A stretch of 64,000 bases of DNA, taken from Acidobacteriota bacterium. Lineage in GTDB: Bacteria; Acidobacteriota; Terriglobia; Bryobacterales; Bryobacteraceae. How positions within the stretch are numbered: the first letter of the stretch is position 1; every line of letters begins with the position of its first letter. The translations under genes were made by a program, and so were the position numbers. This document shows positions 1 through 6,727 of this stretch, piece after piece. The notes under the pieces are model-generated. The model was not told the origin of the DNA. It saw nothing but the letters and a program-made list of their open reading frames with translations, and searched no databases. The stretch lies in the NCBI GenBank assembly GCA_029776225.1, contig JAKOTR010000011.1:1-64000 (forward strand), in the 5' to 3' direction.

Positions 1-8
1 TCGATGCT

Positions 9-266
9 TCATTTGACATCCTCATTAAATGCGATTGCCCATCGTTGCTCGTCCGCCCGCCAGCGCCGCCGCAGCTCCTGGCCCAGCGGGCCGACTCGCT
101 TTGTCCACCAGCCCTCGGACGGCGACCAGTACCGATACAGCCGTTCCATCGTTGCCGCGGAGTCAACGTGTCCGTCTGCACGCAGCGCCACCAGCCCCTG
201 ACCCACAAGCTTGGTTACGTACGGCTGGCTGATGTTCAGGTCTCGGGCCAGTTCGGTCTTCGTCAA
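9..266 (-). CDS. Small helix-turn-helix DNA-binding protein
   Basis: An 85-residue protein. Residues 3-40 read as a helix-turn-helix (TELARDLNISQPYVTKLVGQ), like the N-terminal domains of phage Nu1-type small terminase subunits, excisionases and MarR-like regulators. The C-terminal half is basic and rich in Trp and Arg. The start is TTG, with a strong GAGGAGGTGA ribosome site just upstream. Its TGA overlaps an ATG at base 12 that would start the next leftward gene, of which only four codons lie in the window. That coupling fits a small-terminase/large-terminase pair, but the next gene is not visible, so the role stays open between DNA-packaging recognition and regulation. Confidence 0.6.
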   Translation of the reverse strand: MTKTELARDLNISQPYVTKLVGQGLVALRADGHVDSAATMERLYRYWSPSEGWWTKRVGPLGQELRRRWRADEQRWAIAFNEDVK

Positions 267-370
267 TGCGTCACCTCCTCGTCAACTTCACTGAATTTTT
301 CGCCATGGCGGTAGCCGCAGCGTGCAATCAATCTACCCGCCGGCGCCGAGGCCCAGGAAGGACCCGACGC

Positions 371-670
371 TCATCGCCGCCCCCATTGCTTCGCCCCGGG
401 CGCGCCGGGCGCGCCAGGCGCGCCGTGCCTGACCGCCTCGCCGCCACCTGGCGTGGCCTCCGGCGTGGCGCCAGTCGTCCCGCCCACATTGGGGTGATGC
501 CCTGGCCGTGGCCGGCGGCCAGAGGCCACAACTTTCTCGAGCAGAGGCGGCAGGTCCTGGAGCGGGCCGAGGCGCTCGCCCGGGATACGATCGAGCAGCG
601 CCGCCAGCTCGCGGCAGAGATGCCACGCGCGGGCAACGTCGCTCGGTGGAGGCGGGTCAAATGGTCTCAT
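371..670 (-). CDS. Small hypothetical protein with a Gly-Ala-Pro tail
   Basis: A 99-residue protein I do not recognise. The N-terminal 55 residues look like an ordinary helical domain (HLCRELAALLDRIPGE). The C-terminal half is low complexity, rich in Gly, Pro and Thr, with a GAPGAPGAPGA run encoded by three copies of a 9-bp GC-only repeat (398-424). Its ATG overlaps the TGA of the upstream gene as ATGA, so the two are probably translationally coupled. Other frames here are also open because of the GC content. I prefer this one for its coupling and its plausible N-terminus. It is probably specific to this element. Confidence 0.5.
   Translation of the reverse strand: MRPFDPPPPSDVARAWHLCRELAALLDRIPGERLGPLQDLPPLLEKVVASGRRPRPGHHPNVGGTTGATPEATPGGGEAVRHGAPGAPGAPGAKQWGRR
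398..424. repeat. Three tandem copies of a 9-bp GC-only repeat
   Basis: GGGCGCGCC, GGGCGCGCC and AGGCGCGCC lie head to tail. Because the unit is a multiple of three, it encodes an in-frame Gly-Ala-Pro repeat in the leftward 99-residue protein. Copy number is likely to vary by slippage. Confidence 0.8.
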
Positions 671-1062
671 TCGGAATGGTTCCTTCCAGAAATTGCTTCT
701 TGGAGCCGCCTACGGAAATCGCGCCTGTCTACGAACAAGAAGCCGTTGGGGTTGCCATCGGAGCATGCGATGGGCACACCGACTCGGCGCGCCGCTTCGA
801 TCAGCGCCCCGTTGGATACGTATTGTCCTACGGCGCTTTCCACGCGATGCTTTGCCGAGTACGAATAGAGACCCGAAGTTTTCGTGACGCGAAGGCCTCG
901 CAGTATGTCGGCGCAGACCCTTACCTGATCCTCGTCTGGCGGCTCGCCGGCCGGTGCGCGCCAGACGAATCCAGACGCATCAATAGGAAGATCCTCCGGG
1001 GCCAGCCTCCAAGTGCTACGGCCGCCGAATATGCTGTACAGCGTCCAACTCTTTCGTGCCAT
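667..1062 (-). CDS. Hypothetical protein of the integrated element
   Basis: A 131-residue soluble protein with no signal peptide or membrane segment. The middle (YSAKHRVESAVGQYVSNGAL) has the flavour of a small helical domain seen in phage and plasmid hypothetical proteins. I cannot name a family. The start ATG follows an AAGGAGG ribosome site at ideal distance. It is the first gene left of the repeat array at 1119-1399, which would therefore contain its promoter or operator. It is translationally coupled to the 99-residue gene downstream. Given the position beside a helicase-primase gene and possible origin, a replication or regulatory accessory role is possible but unproven. Confidence 0.6.
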   Translation of the reverse strand: MARKSWTLYSIFGGRSTWRLAPEDLPIDASGFVWRAPAGEPPDEDQVRVCADILRGLRVTKTSGLYSYSAKHRVESAVGQYVSNGALIEAARRVGVPIACSDGNPNGFLFVDRRDFRRRLQEAISGRNHSE

Positions 1063-1119
1063 GGGCTATGCCTCCTTCCGTTTTGGAAGTGAAATCTCCA
1101 CAGCCAGGCCCCCGTAGGC

Positions 1120-1173
1120 CCCAGTCTGTTCCCAGTCTGTTCCCAGTCTGTTCCCAGTCTGTTCCCAGTCTCG
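1120..1173. repeat. Left repeat cluster, 11-bp period
   Basis: CCCAGTCTGTT occurs four times head to tail from 1120 to 1163, followed by a fifth partial copy ending near 1173. Two further TTCCCAG copies lie at about 1216 and 1225. The 11-bp period is close to one helical turn, so bound proteins would sit on one DNA face. Confidence 0.9.
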
Positions 1174-1315
1174 TTTTCTTGTAAGCAATTGATTCCACAA
1201 ATAGTTGTACGTTTGTTCCCAGTGTTCCCAGCCGATTCCTATTAAAGCCATATACGTATTCGTATACCCCTCTCCCCCCCATACACATTCCACACACGCG
1301 CGTGTGTGTGTTTTA

Positions 1316-1399
1316 CTGGGAACACTGGGAACAGCCATGAAAAGAAAAGACTTAAACTGGGAACATACTGGGAACAAAGACTGGGAACAACTGGGAACA
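1316..1399. repeat. Right repeat cluster, inverted relative to the left
   Basis: CTGGGAACA occurs at 1316, 1325, 1357, 1368, 1381 and 1391, the reverse complement of the core of the left cluster. Spacing is 9 to 32 bp, less regular than on the left. The last copy ends 7 bp before the stop codon of the leftward helicase-primase gene. Confidence 0.9.
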
Positions 1400-1405
1400 A
1401 AGCGA

Positions 1406-3625
1406 TCATTTCTGCCGGTACCTCCACTCCAAGCCTTCCCCGGTGCGAGCTCGATATCGTTCCCACTTCATTGCTCTGAGGCAGCGTGCCACACGATTCT
1501 TGTCGTGTTGCGTCCACAGTTCCGGCCGCTTTCCAATCGCGTGGGTCAAGATGTCGGCCACCGTGACCGATTCCCGATTGCTGGTCATTGGTAGGAAGCC
1601 GCCCCCGCCATCAGGCCGCGCGCACGGCGATGCGATCCACTGGCGGATGATCGGATCCCAGGGATCGCCCTCAAATCGGTCCTCCTGCTCTTCCGCCGCC
1701 GCCGCGTTCAGTTCGGGGCTATCCAGCCACCAGCGGTCTCCACGCTTGAACCGCACCACGGCCTCGGCCCAGAGTTGGTCACGGTCTCGCTTCAATTCCT
1801 CGATGTGGATCGCCCCACAGCGCACAGGCCAGAAGCGCCGCCCACCCGTCTCATCCTGAAGGTAGGCGTCCTGATTGGTGGTGGCAGCGAACACGCACTG
1901 CCGCGGAGATTCGATCAATCGCTTGCCGTAGGGTGGCCGGAAGCGGTCGGTAGAACGGCTGATGAAGGCTTTCACCTTGGCCAGATCGCTACGACGCATG
2001 GCATCCAACTCGGCCATCTCAATCAGCCACACGCCTCGGGTCTGTAGCGACGCGTCCTTGGTGCCAAGGTCCGAGATTTCGTCAGTGAACCAGGGCTCCG
2101 CCAGTGCGGCAAGCGCAGTGGATTTCAGGGCGCCTTGCTGCCCTTCCAGGATCAGGCAGTGGTCAGCCTTCACCCCCGGCTTGTAAATGCGCGCCACAGC
2201 GGAGATGAGCCATCGCGCGCCCACCGCGCGTGTGTATTCATTCGGTTCCACGCCCAGGTACAGCGTCAGCCAGTCGTCGATACGAGCGACGCCGTCCCAT
2301 GTAAGGCGCGCCAAGTAATCGCGGACGGGATGGAACCGTCGCTCCATCGCCACGGTCTGAGCGGCCTGCCCCGCCACATCCGGAGAGACGTAGATGCCTT
2401 GATGCTGAAGCCAGTCTGCCGTACGCCGGTCGTAATCGTCAGACCATACGCCGGGTCGGCCGCCAGCGAAAGGTGGTGGTTGGATGGCTTCCACCAGCTC
2501 GCTGAATTCATTGAAGGCCATGACTCCCTGCCAGTGCGGCGAGTGCCGCAACATAGTAATTGCGTTCGCCAGCAGGGGCTTGAGCGTCCCATCTTTGTTC
2601 AGGATCAGCGCAGTGCGCCAATCTGGAGCCGTATTGGCGCCTGAACGTTTGGTGCGCGGCCCCTCGACTTCGCGCTCAGGGGGCTTCGGCGGGCCCCCGC
2701 CGCTGTTGCCCTTCGCCTGTGGGCTGTAATGATCGCGAACGCCTGAGAGGGCCGCTTCGATCGTGGCCTGGCGGTAATCATCGCGCAGCCACTTCTCGCG
2801 CATCAGGCCGGACTGGCGGAACAGCCGGTCGATACGGCCGGCATCGCCGCCAGCCCAGAAGGCCAGCAGGTTGCACAGCGCGAGGTCGGCCTCAGACTGG
2901 CTGGAGTATTCGCCTTCCCATTGGCCTGCCCACAGACGGGCGAACTTTGCGCCGTCCTTGGCCTCAGACGCGCGCTGGATGAGTTCCTGGTCTCCAACGT
3001 CGGCCGCGGCCCCAGGAACGGCACTGGCGCCGTTCCTGCGCGCACTGTGGCCATTCCTTCGGCCATCTACGGAAATTCCGAAGATGCGGGCATGCAGGGC
3101 GGCCAGTTCAGCGGTCCGATCCTCGACGTCGCGGTCGTTCAAACGTTGGCCCGTGACGGTGAAGAACCGGCCTTCGGAGTACATCTCCACATGCCCTTTG
3201 CGCCGCCGCCCCGGAGGCAGTTCGCCGCGGCATAGGATGTGCACTCCCGTGCCGCTGGGGGAGACTTCTGTGTAGCTGTTCAGCTCATCGATGATCTCCT
3301 GCGCCCACTGCTGAAGCGCACCGCTCTCCGGGTCGCGCGCATGATCAAGATCGACTCCTACGATACCGTCTCCGAGCATGCATCCAATGCCGAGACTGGC
3401 GTACCGCCTCGAGGCGGCGAGGCAGACTTCAAAGCTGGTCCATGTAGATGGATCGTTCGACTTGGCAGGCTGCCCGTTTGGCTGAATCGGAACCTTTGTG
3501 GGCTTGCCGTTCCTGGTCTCGTAGCGCCAGCAGACCCAGCGAGGCTCCCGCAGCAGCTCTTCGGCCATGCGCTCGGCCAGCGGCTTGGGTGGTACAGGTC
3601 CACGCGCTGGAGATGCGGTCGTCAT
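1406..3625 (-). CDS. Primase-polymerase fused to VapE-type helicase
   Basis: A 739-residue replication protein. The N-terminal part (about 25-185) has archaeo-eukaryotic primase features: a DxD pair in VGVDLDHA (Asp92, Asp94), a following SGTGVHI His motif, and EMYSEGRFFTVTG. This matches the bifunctional primase/polymerase of phages and plasmids such as NrS-1. The C-terminal part (about 430-640) is a VapE/virulence-associated E ATPase with Walker A EGQQGALKST near 494 and Walker B VWLIEMAELD near 532. Such proteins prime and unwind element DNA. The start ATG overlaps the upstream TGA, and a GGAGGTG ribosome site lies inside the upstream gene. The opposed repeat array lies immediately 3' of it. 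Confidence 0.85.
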   Translation of the reverse strand: MTTASPARGPVPPKPLAERMAEELLREPRWVCWRYETRNGKPTKVPIQPNGQPAKSNDPSTWTSFEVCLAASRRYASLGIGCMLGDGIVGVDLDHARDPESGALQQWAQEIIDELNSYTEVSPSGTGVHILCRGELPPGRRRKGHVEMYSEGRFFTVTGQRLNDRDVEDRTAELAALHARIFGISVDGRRNGHSARRNGASAVPGAAADVGDQELIQRASEAKDGAKFARLWAGQWEGEYSSQSEADLALCNLLAFWAGGDAGRIDRLFRQSGLMREKWLRDDYRQATIEAALSGVRDHYSPQAKGNSGGGPPKPPEREVEGPRTKRSGANTAPDWRTALILNKDGTLKPLLANAITMLRHSPHWQGVMAFNEFSELVEAIQPPPFAGGRPGVWSDDYDRRTADWLQHQGIYVSPDVAGQAAQTVAMERRFHPVRDYLARLTWDGVARIDDWLTLYLGVEPNEYTRAVGARWLISAVARIYKPGVKADHCLILEGQQGALKSTALAALAEPWFTDEISDLGTKDASLQTRGVWLIEMAELDAMRRSDLAKVKAFISRSTDRFRPPYGKRLIESPRQCVFAATTNQDAYLQDETGGRRFWPVRCGAIHIEELKRDRDQLWAEAVVRFKRGDRWWLDSPELNAAAAEEQEDRFEGDPWDPIIRQWIASPCARPDGGGGFLPMTSNRESVTVADILTHAIGKRPELWTQHDKNRVARCLRAMKWERYRARTGEGLEWRYRQK

Positions 3626-3900
3626 TGCCGCACCTCCTGGGCAATGCGCACGAGAATGTCGCCCGCAGACGGTCGAAGCTGGATCAATCCACGCTTAGCG
3701 AGTGCCTCAATGCTCTTGAGGAGCAGGTTGCGGTTGGCAGGCAGGACGTTGAAACAGAGCGTCTTGAGCGTCACGCCCTGACGACGGGGAGGCGCCTGCA
3801 AGTAGTCCAGGACTACCTGTTCGGCTGCGGCTTCCAGAAAAGACCGTTGCGCGCGCTGATGATCATGGTGTACCGTAGGGGCGTCGGCCGCTACCGACAT
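3622..3900 (-). CDS. Small hypothetical protein upstream of the primase-helicase
   Basis: A 92-residue protein with no recognised family. Predicted helices and the segment KSIEALAKRGLIQLRPSAGD suggest a winged-helix fold, as in small element regulators or replication accessory proteins; this is inference. A GAGGTGG ribosome site lies just before the ATG. The end of the gene carries the ribosome site of the primase-helicase gene and overlaps it by ATGA, so the two are made together. It is the first gene of the leftward operon, whose leader contains the hairpin at 3919-3949. Confidence 0.6.
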   Translation of the reverse strand: MSVAADAPTVHHDHQRAQRSFLEAAAEQVVLDYLQAPPRRQGVTLKTLCFNVLPANRNLLLKSIEALAKRGLIQLRPSAGDILVRIAQEVRQ

Positions 3901-3918
3901 ATTTCCACCTCACAATCA

Positions 3919-3949
3919 AGCCCTGCCGGCCAGCAGGGCTTTTCTTTTG
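3919..3949 (+). terminator. Hairpin with T-tract
   Basis: AGCCCTGC and GCAGGGCT form a perfect 8-bp stem around a 6-base loop, followed on the + strand by TTTTCTTTT. The shape is that of an intrinsic terminator for rightward transcription. No rightward gene ends here. It sits in the 5' leader of the leftward operon, so it may insulate that operon or terminate an antisense or excisionase-region transcript. Confidence 0.55.
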
Positions 3950-4076
3950 CGAGGCGGTCAGGTTGTACGACAGTACGACATGCGGACGGGCTTGCCGATG
4001 GAACTGGTTGAAACTACATGGACCGAACAAGACTGGACTAGACCGGAAAGTACTTGAGAATCAAGTGAGTCACGAA
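3950..4076. promoter_or_regulatory. Short direct repeats beside the attachment site
   Basis: Non-coding DNA between the operon start and the tRNA fragment. It contains two head-to-tail GTACGACA copies (about 3964-3979) and a run of GAC-containing pentamers (GACCG, AACAA, GACTG, GACTA, GACCG, about 4020-4046). Short repeats next to a core site are what arm-type integrase or excisionase binding sites look like, but no protein is available here to test this. Confidence 0.3.
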
Positions 4077-4121
<45 letters not shown>

Positions 4122-4211
4122 TGAAATCAACAACCTACAAGCAACCCTGAAACGGCCTTCAATCAGCGCCTCTGCGGCCCGTTTCTCGAGACCGTATCGT
4201 GCGCGGTTGAT

Positions 4212-4463
4212 GTGACCGTCTCGCCAGCGGCGATCCAATCGCAGGCCAGTTTCTTCATTCCGCAAAGCGAAATCGCAGACGTGGAGTTTGATAGTTCTCC
4301 GAAGTGGGACATGGGACGAATTTCCCACGCCGGCAAACTGAAGATTCGGCTGCGGAGCGGAAAGGAGCGTGAGTTCATCTTACTCGGGGAGGCATACGGA
4401 GACGGCATACGTCGCTTCATCCTGGGACGCTGTTGTGACAAGCACGTGAAAACCGGTGCGTGA
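4212..4463 (+). CDS. Short hypothetical protein, probably a gene remnant
   Basis: An 83-residue frame from a GTG. The stretch PKWDMGRISHAGKLKI and the following KEREFILLGE look like a beta-rich, PH-like domain found at the ends of bacterial hypothetical proteins. The frame stays open upstream to 4125, directly beside the tRNA fragment, and the upstream residues also look protein-like, but there is no convincing ATG or ribosome site. It may be the 3' end of a chromosomal gene that lost its 5' part when the element inserted or rearranged. It could also be a true small gene starting at GTG 4212. Confidence 0.35.
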   Translation: MTVSPAAIQSQASFFIPQSEIADVEFDSSPKWDMGRISHAGKLKIRLRSGKEREFILLGEAYGDGIRRFILGRCCDKHVKTGA

Positions 4464-4562
4464 AGGCGTGAAGAAAACGCAGCCTATCCCTCGATCATTT
4501 CGTCCGGCTAGCCAAGCTTGGGATCATCCCAGCCGCGCCGGGGTTTTCGAAACGGTGCCAGC

Positions 4563-6404
4563 CTAATGCTGGTTTTGCCCAAGCCAGAGCAAGCGCTCTG
4601 CGATCCACAAAGCATCCACCGGCCAAAACGCCTCCGGGCGGGGGCGCATTACACCAGTTAGTCCCGAAATGGGCCTGCAGGTTAGAATTCGATCCTGCCA
4701 TTGGAGCGGGACACTATCCCTCCCGTAGGCGGCGCCGAGAAGAGCGCCGGCGATGGCAGCGTTGGTATCGGTGTCTCCCCCGCACATCACGGTGCGGACG
4801 ATCCCCTCTTCCAGATTCCCGGCGTGCAGCAATTGCCAGAATGCGTTTTGAAGCGCAATCAGCACCCATCCCCTGTGGTCAGAGTAGCTGTCTGGCGGTC
4901 TCGAGCCGGCATTGACAATCGCCTCGACCACGGCCTTGGGCGAGTCCGCCCGCTGAGCCACATCGCACGCGAACCGGTGTATCGCTTCCGGCGCAGCGCC
5001 GGTCCGGATCGCATACGCAAGCGTCTCAGCATACACTTTGTTCGCGTGCTGGCACACGATATTCGGATGGGTCAGTAACGCATCCTGCTGCGCCCAGTCC
5101 CCGGCCACGCCTTCCCGGGCGCCAGCACCGAGAATACCGAGCGGGCTGACCCGCATCAACGCGCCGTTGGCCTGGCTCTCCCTTCTTGCAGCTTCTCGTG
5201 AAGATTGCGCCACCGATTTGCCGGCAGCCATAGCCGCAGCCGCAGCGGATACGGCAGTAGCCGTCGTATTACCAATATCGAACGGATGAGATTCGTACCA
5301 GCGGACGTACGAGCGGGCGGCTGCCTCCGGATCGTAGACGCCACTCTGGATGATAGAGCGCGCCAGGGATAATGCCATCTCGGAATCGTCGGTGGGTTGT
5401 CCTGCGAGCGTGTTCCAAGAGCCCCCGTCCTCCAGGACGCGCACGCCGTCCGGGTACGCGCGGCGAATCGTTGCTGCCGTTTGAAATTCCACGAGGCTGC
5501 CGAGCGCATCGCCGGCGAGTTGGCCCAGCAGGCAGCCCTGCGCACGCGACAACAGGCCGGCGTCAGGCACCGTGCAGCCGCGCTGCGGCCAGCATAGGGC
5601 GGACGGCTCCGGCGCCTGCGACCGGCGCTGAAGCGCGGAGCGCCATTCACGCGTCACGAGCTCTCGGACCACGGAGTGCAGTCCACCGAAGCACCGCCCG
5701 GCGCAATCGCTGTTGCCGTTGCGGTTGTAGTGGATTGCGTTGCCCGCCGCGTCGTACAGATCCATGCCGGCGCCCAGGAGCATCGCGTGGCCGCCCGCGT
5801 AATCGTATCCAACAGGACCATTCAGCGAAACGGCGGCTCGCGCTTCTCCGGCGGCCACCAGCGCAAGGCGATAGGCGATGCTGGGGACGGCGCGGAATCG
5901 CAGAGGCGCGGCCAGAGTCGCGTTGGCCAGGGAGTTGCGGTCGGCATGGTGTGAGGCCAGAACCGTTTCCGGGACCGCGCCGTGTGGGACGCAAACCTCC
6001 CGTCCATTCCTCTTTATGGGCCCTGCTCCCTCCGCCCAGGTGAACAGGTCCCCTTCGTCGTCAGGGGCGGAGTATGCATAAACAACGCCGAGAACGGGCC
6101 GGCCGTTCCTCAGCAGCGCGATGGAAACCGCTGCCCCTCGAAATCCTTTCTCGAATGCCGAAGTTCCGTCGTTGGGATCTATAAGCCAGAGATGACCTGC
6201 CGCATCCTGCGGAGGCCGGACCAAGCCCAATTCCTCTCCGTGATAGCCGTACTGCGGGCAGCAAGCCATCAGGATCCGCTGAATTTCCATTTCCGCCCGC
6301 CTGTCAACTCCGGACTCCCCGGCGTGGAATGCACGCCGGAGCAGCGCTCCTGCGTCGCGGGCTGCCTGCACTGCGTATTCAAGTTCGCGTCTGTAGTCGT
6401 TCAT
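4563..6404 (-). CDS. Inositol-monophosphatase / ADP-ribosylglycohydrolase fusion
   Basis: A 613-residue two-domain protein. Residues about 1-255 are an inositol monophosphatase family domain with all metal-site motifs: GEELG (56), DPNDGT (76) and YDYAGG (201). Residues about 290-613 are an ADP-ribosylglycohydrolase with GCLLGQLAGDALG, the metal-binding TDDSEM (338) and GGDTDTNAA (542). Both active sites look intact, so it may remove a phosphate and an ADP-ribose group from one small metabolite or from related ones. It has no signal peptide. The chosen ATG has GGAG five bases upstream; a TTG 21 bases earlier is less likely. It is not in an operon, so the substrate is unknown. Confidence 0.88.
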   Translation of the reverse strand: MNDYRRELEYAVQAARDAGALLRRAFHAGESGVDRRAEMEIQRILMACCPQYGYHGEELGLVRPPQDAAGHLWLIDPNDGTSAFEKGFRGAAVSIALLRNGRPVLGVVYAYSAPDDEGDLFTWAEGAGPIKRNGREVCVPHGAVPETVLASHHADRNSLANATLAAPLRFRAVPSIAYRLALVAAGEARAAVSLNGPVGYDYAGGHAMLLGAGMDLYDAAGNAIHYNRNGNSDCAGRCFGGLHSVVRELVTREWRSALQRRSQAPEPSALCWPQRGCTVPDAGLLSRAQGCLLGQLAGDALGSLVEFQTAATIRRAYPDGVRVLEDGGSWNTLAGQPTDDSEMALSLARSIIQSGVYDPEAAARSYVRWYESHPFDIGNTTATAVSAAAAAMAAGKSVAQSSREAARRESQANGALMRVSPLGILGAGAREGVAGDWAQQDALLTHPNIVCQHANKVYAETLAYAIRTGAAPEAIHRFACDVAQRADSPKAVVEAIVNAGSRPPDSYSDHRGWVLIALQNAFWQLLHAGNLEEGIVRTVMCGGDTDTNAAIAGALLGAAYGRDSVPLQWQDRILTCRPISGLTGVMRPRPEAFWPVDALWIAERLLWLGQNQH

Positions 6405-6727
6405 CACCGCTCCGAGTTTCTGCAATGCCTGGTGAGTTGTACGCCGTTTGCGAGGCGCGCGGCCGTCTTTTCGCCGGGCCCGCCAGCTATACGGGTATCA
6501 TACCCGGACCTCTGCTTTTATAGCAGCGTGGTTGCAAGCCTTGGATGTCGCGGTCCAGCTCCAATGCGTGCGCCGCATGCCAGCCGGGACCTTCGATGCA
6601 CAGTCCTACTGGGCCAGGTTTCCCACCTGAAGCGGCACGCGGGTCCGTTCCAACGCACCGGAGCATGCGCGCGGTGTACAATTTACCGTCGCGCCTTGTC
6701 GCGCAAGGACCTGAGGAGCCTAAAAGG
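6405..6727. other. Intergenic region between divergent genes
   Basis: These 323 bp separate the leftward fusion gene from the rightward GH78-like gene, so both promoters should lie here. A perfect inverted repeat CGGGTATCATACCCG is at 6492-6506, and a -10-like TACAAT is near 6675. No gene is supported. Open frames here read as arginine-rich shadow translations. Confidence 0.4.
6492..6506. promoter_or_regulatory. Inverted repeat CGGGTA-tca-TACCCG
   Basis: A perfect 6+6 inverted repeat with a 3-bp centre, about 90 bp upstream of the fusion gene start. It could be an operator for either divergent gene. No regulator gene lies beside it. Confidence 0.3.

Larger units (their letters stand above)
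1119..1399. other. Candidate iteron-type replication origin or operator
   Basis: This 280-bp non-coding stretch lies between the helicase-primase gene and the 131-residue gene. It holds 13 copies of one short motif: seven as TTCCCAG on the left (five at an exact 11-bp period) and six as CTGGGAACA on the right, in opposite orientation. The arms flank about 85 bp holding two near-palindromes (ATACGTATTCGTAT, and CACACACGCGCGTGTGTGTG, alternating purine-pyrimidine) and the AT-rich TATTAAAGCCATATAC. Opposed repeats around an unwinding-prone centre next to a primase gene are typical of iteron origins. A repressor operator cluster would look similar. Confidence 0.55.

Noticed and set aside
266-868. 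200-codon rightward frame across the left end of the element
   Set aside because: It is complementary to two leftward genes with good ribosome sites and coupling, and its translation is Arg/Pro-rich.
1119-1399. CRISPR array
   Set aside because: The repeats are 9-11 bp, mostly without spacers, and occur in two orientations. There are no cas genes.
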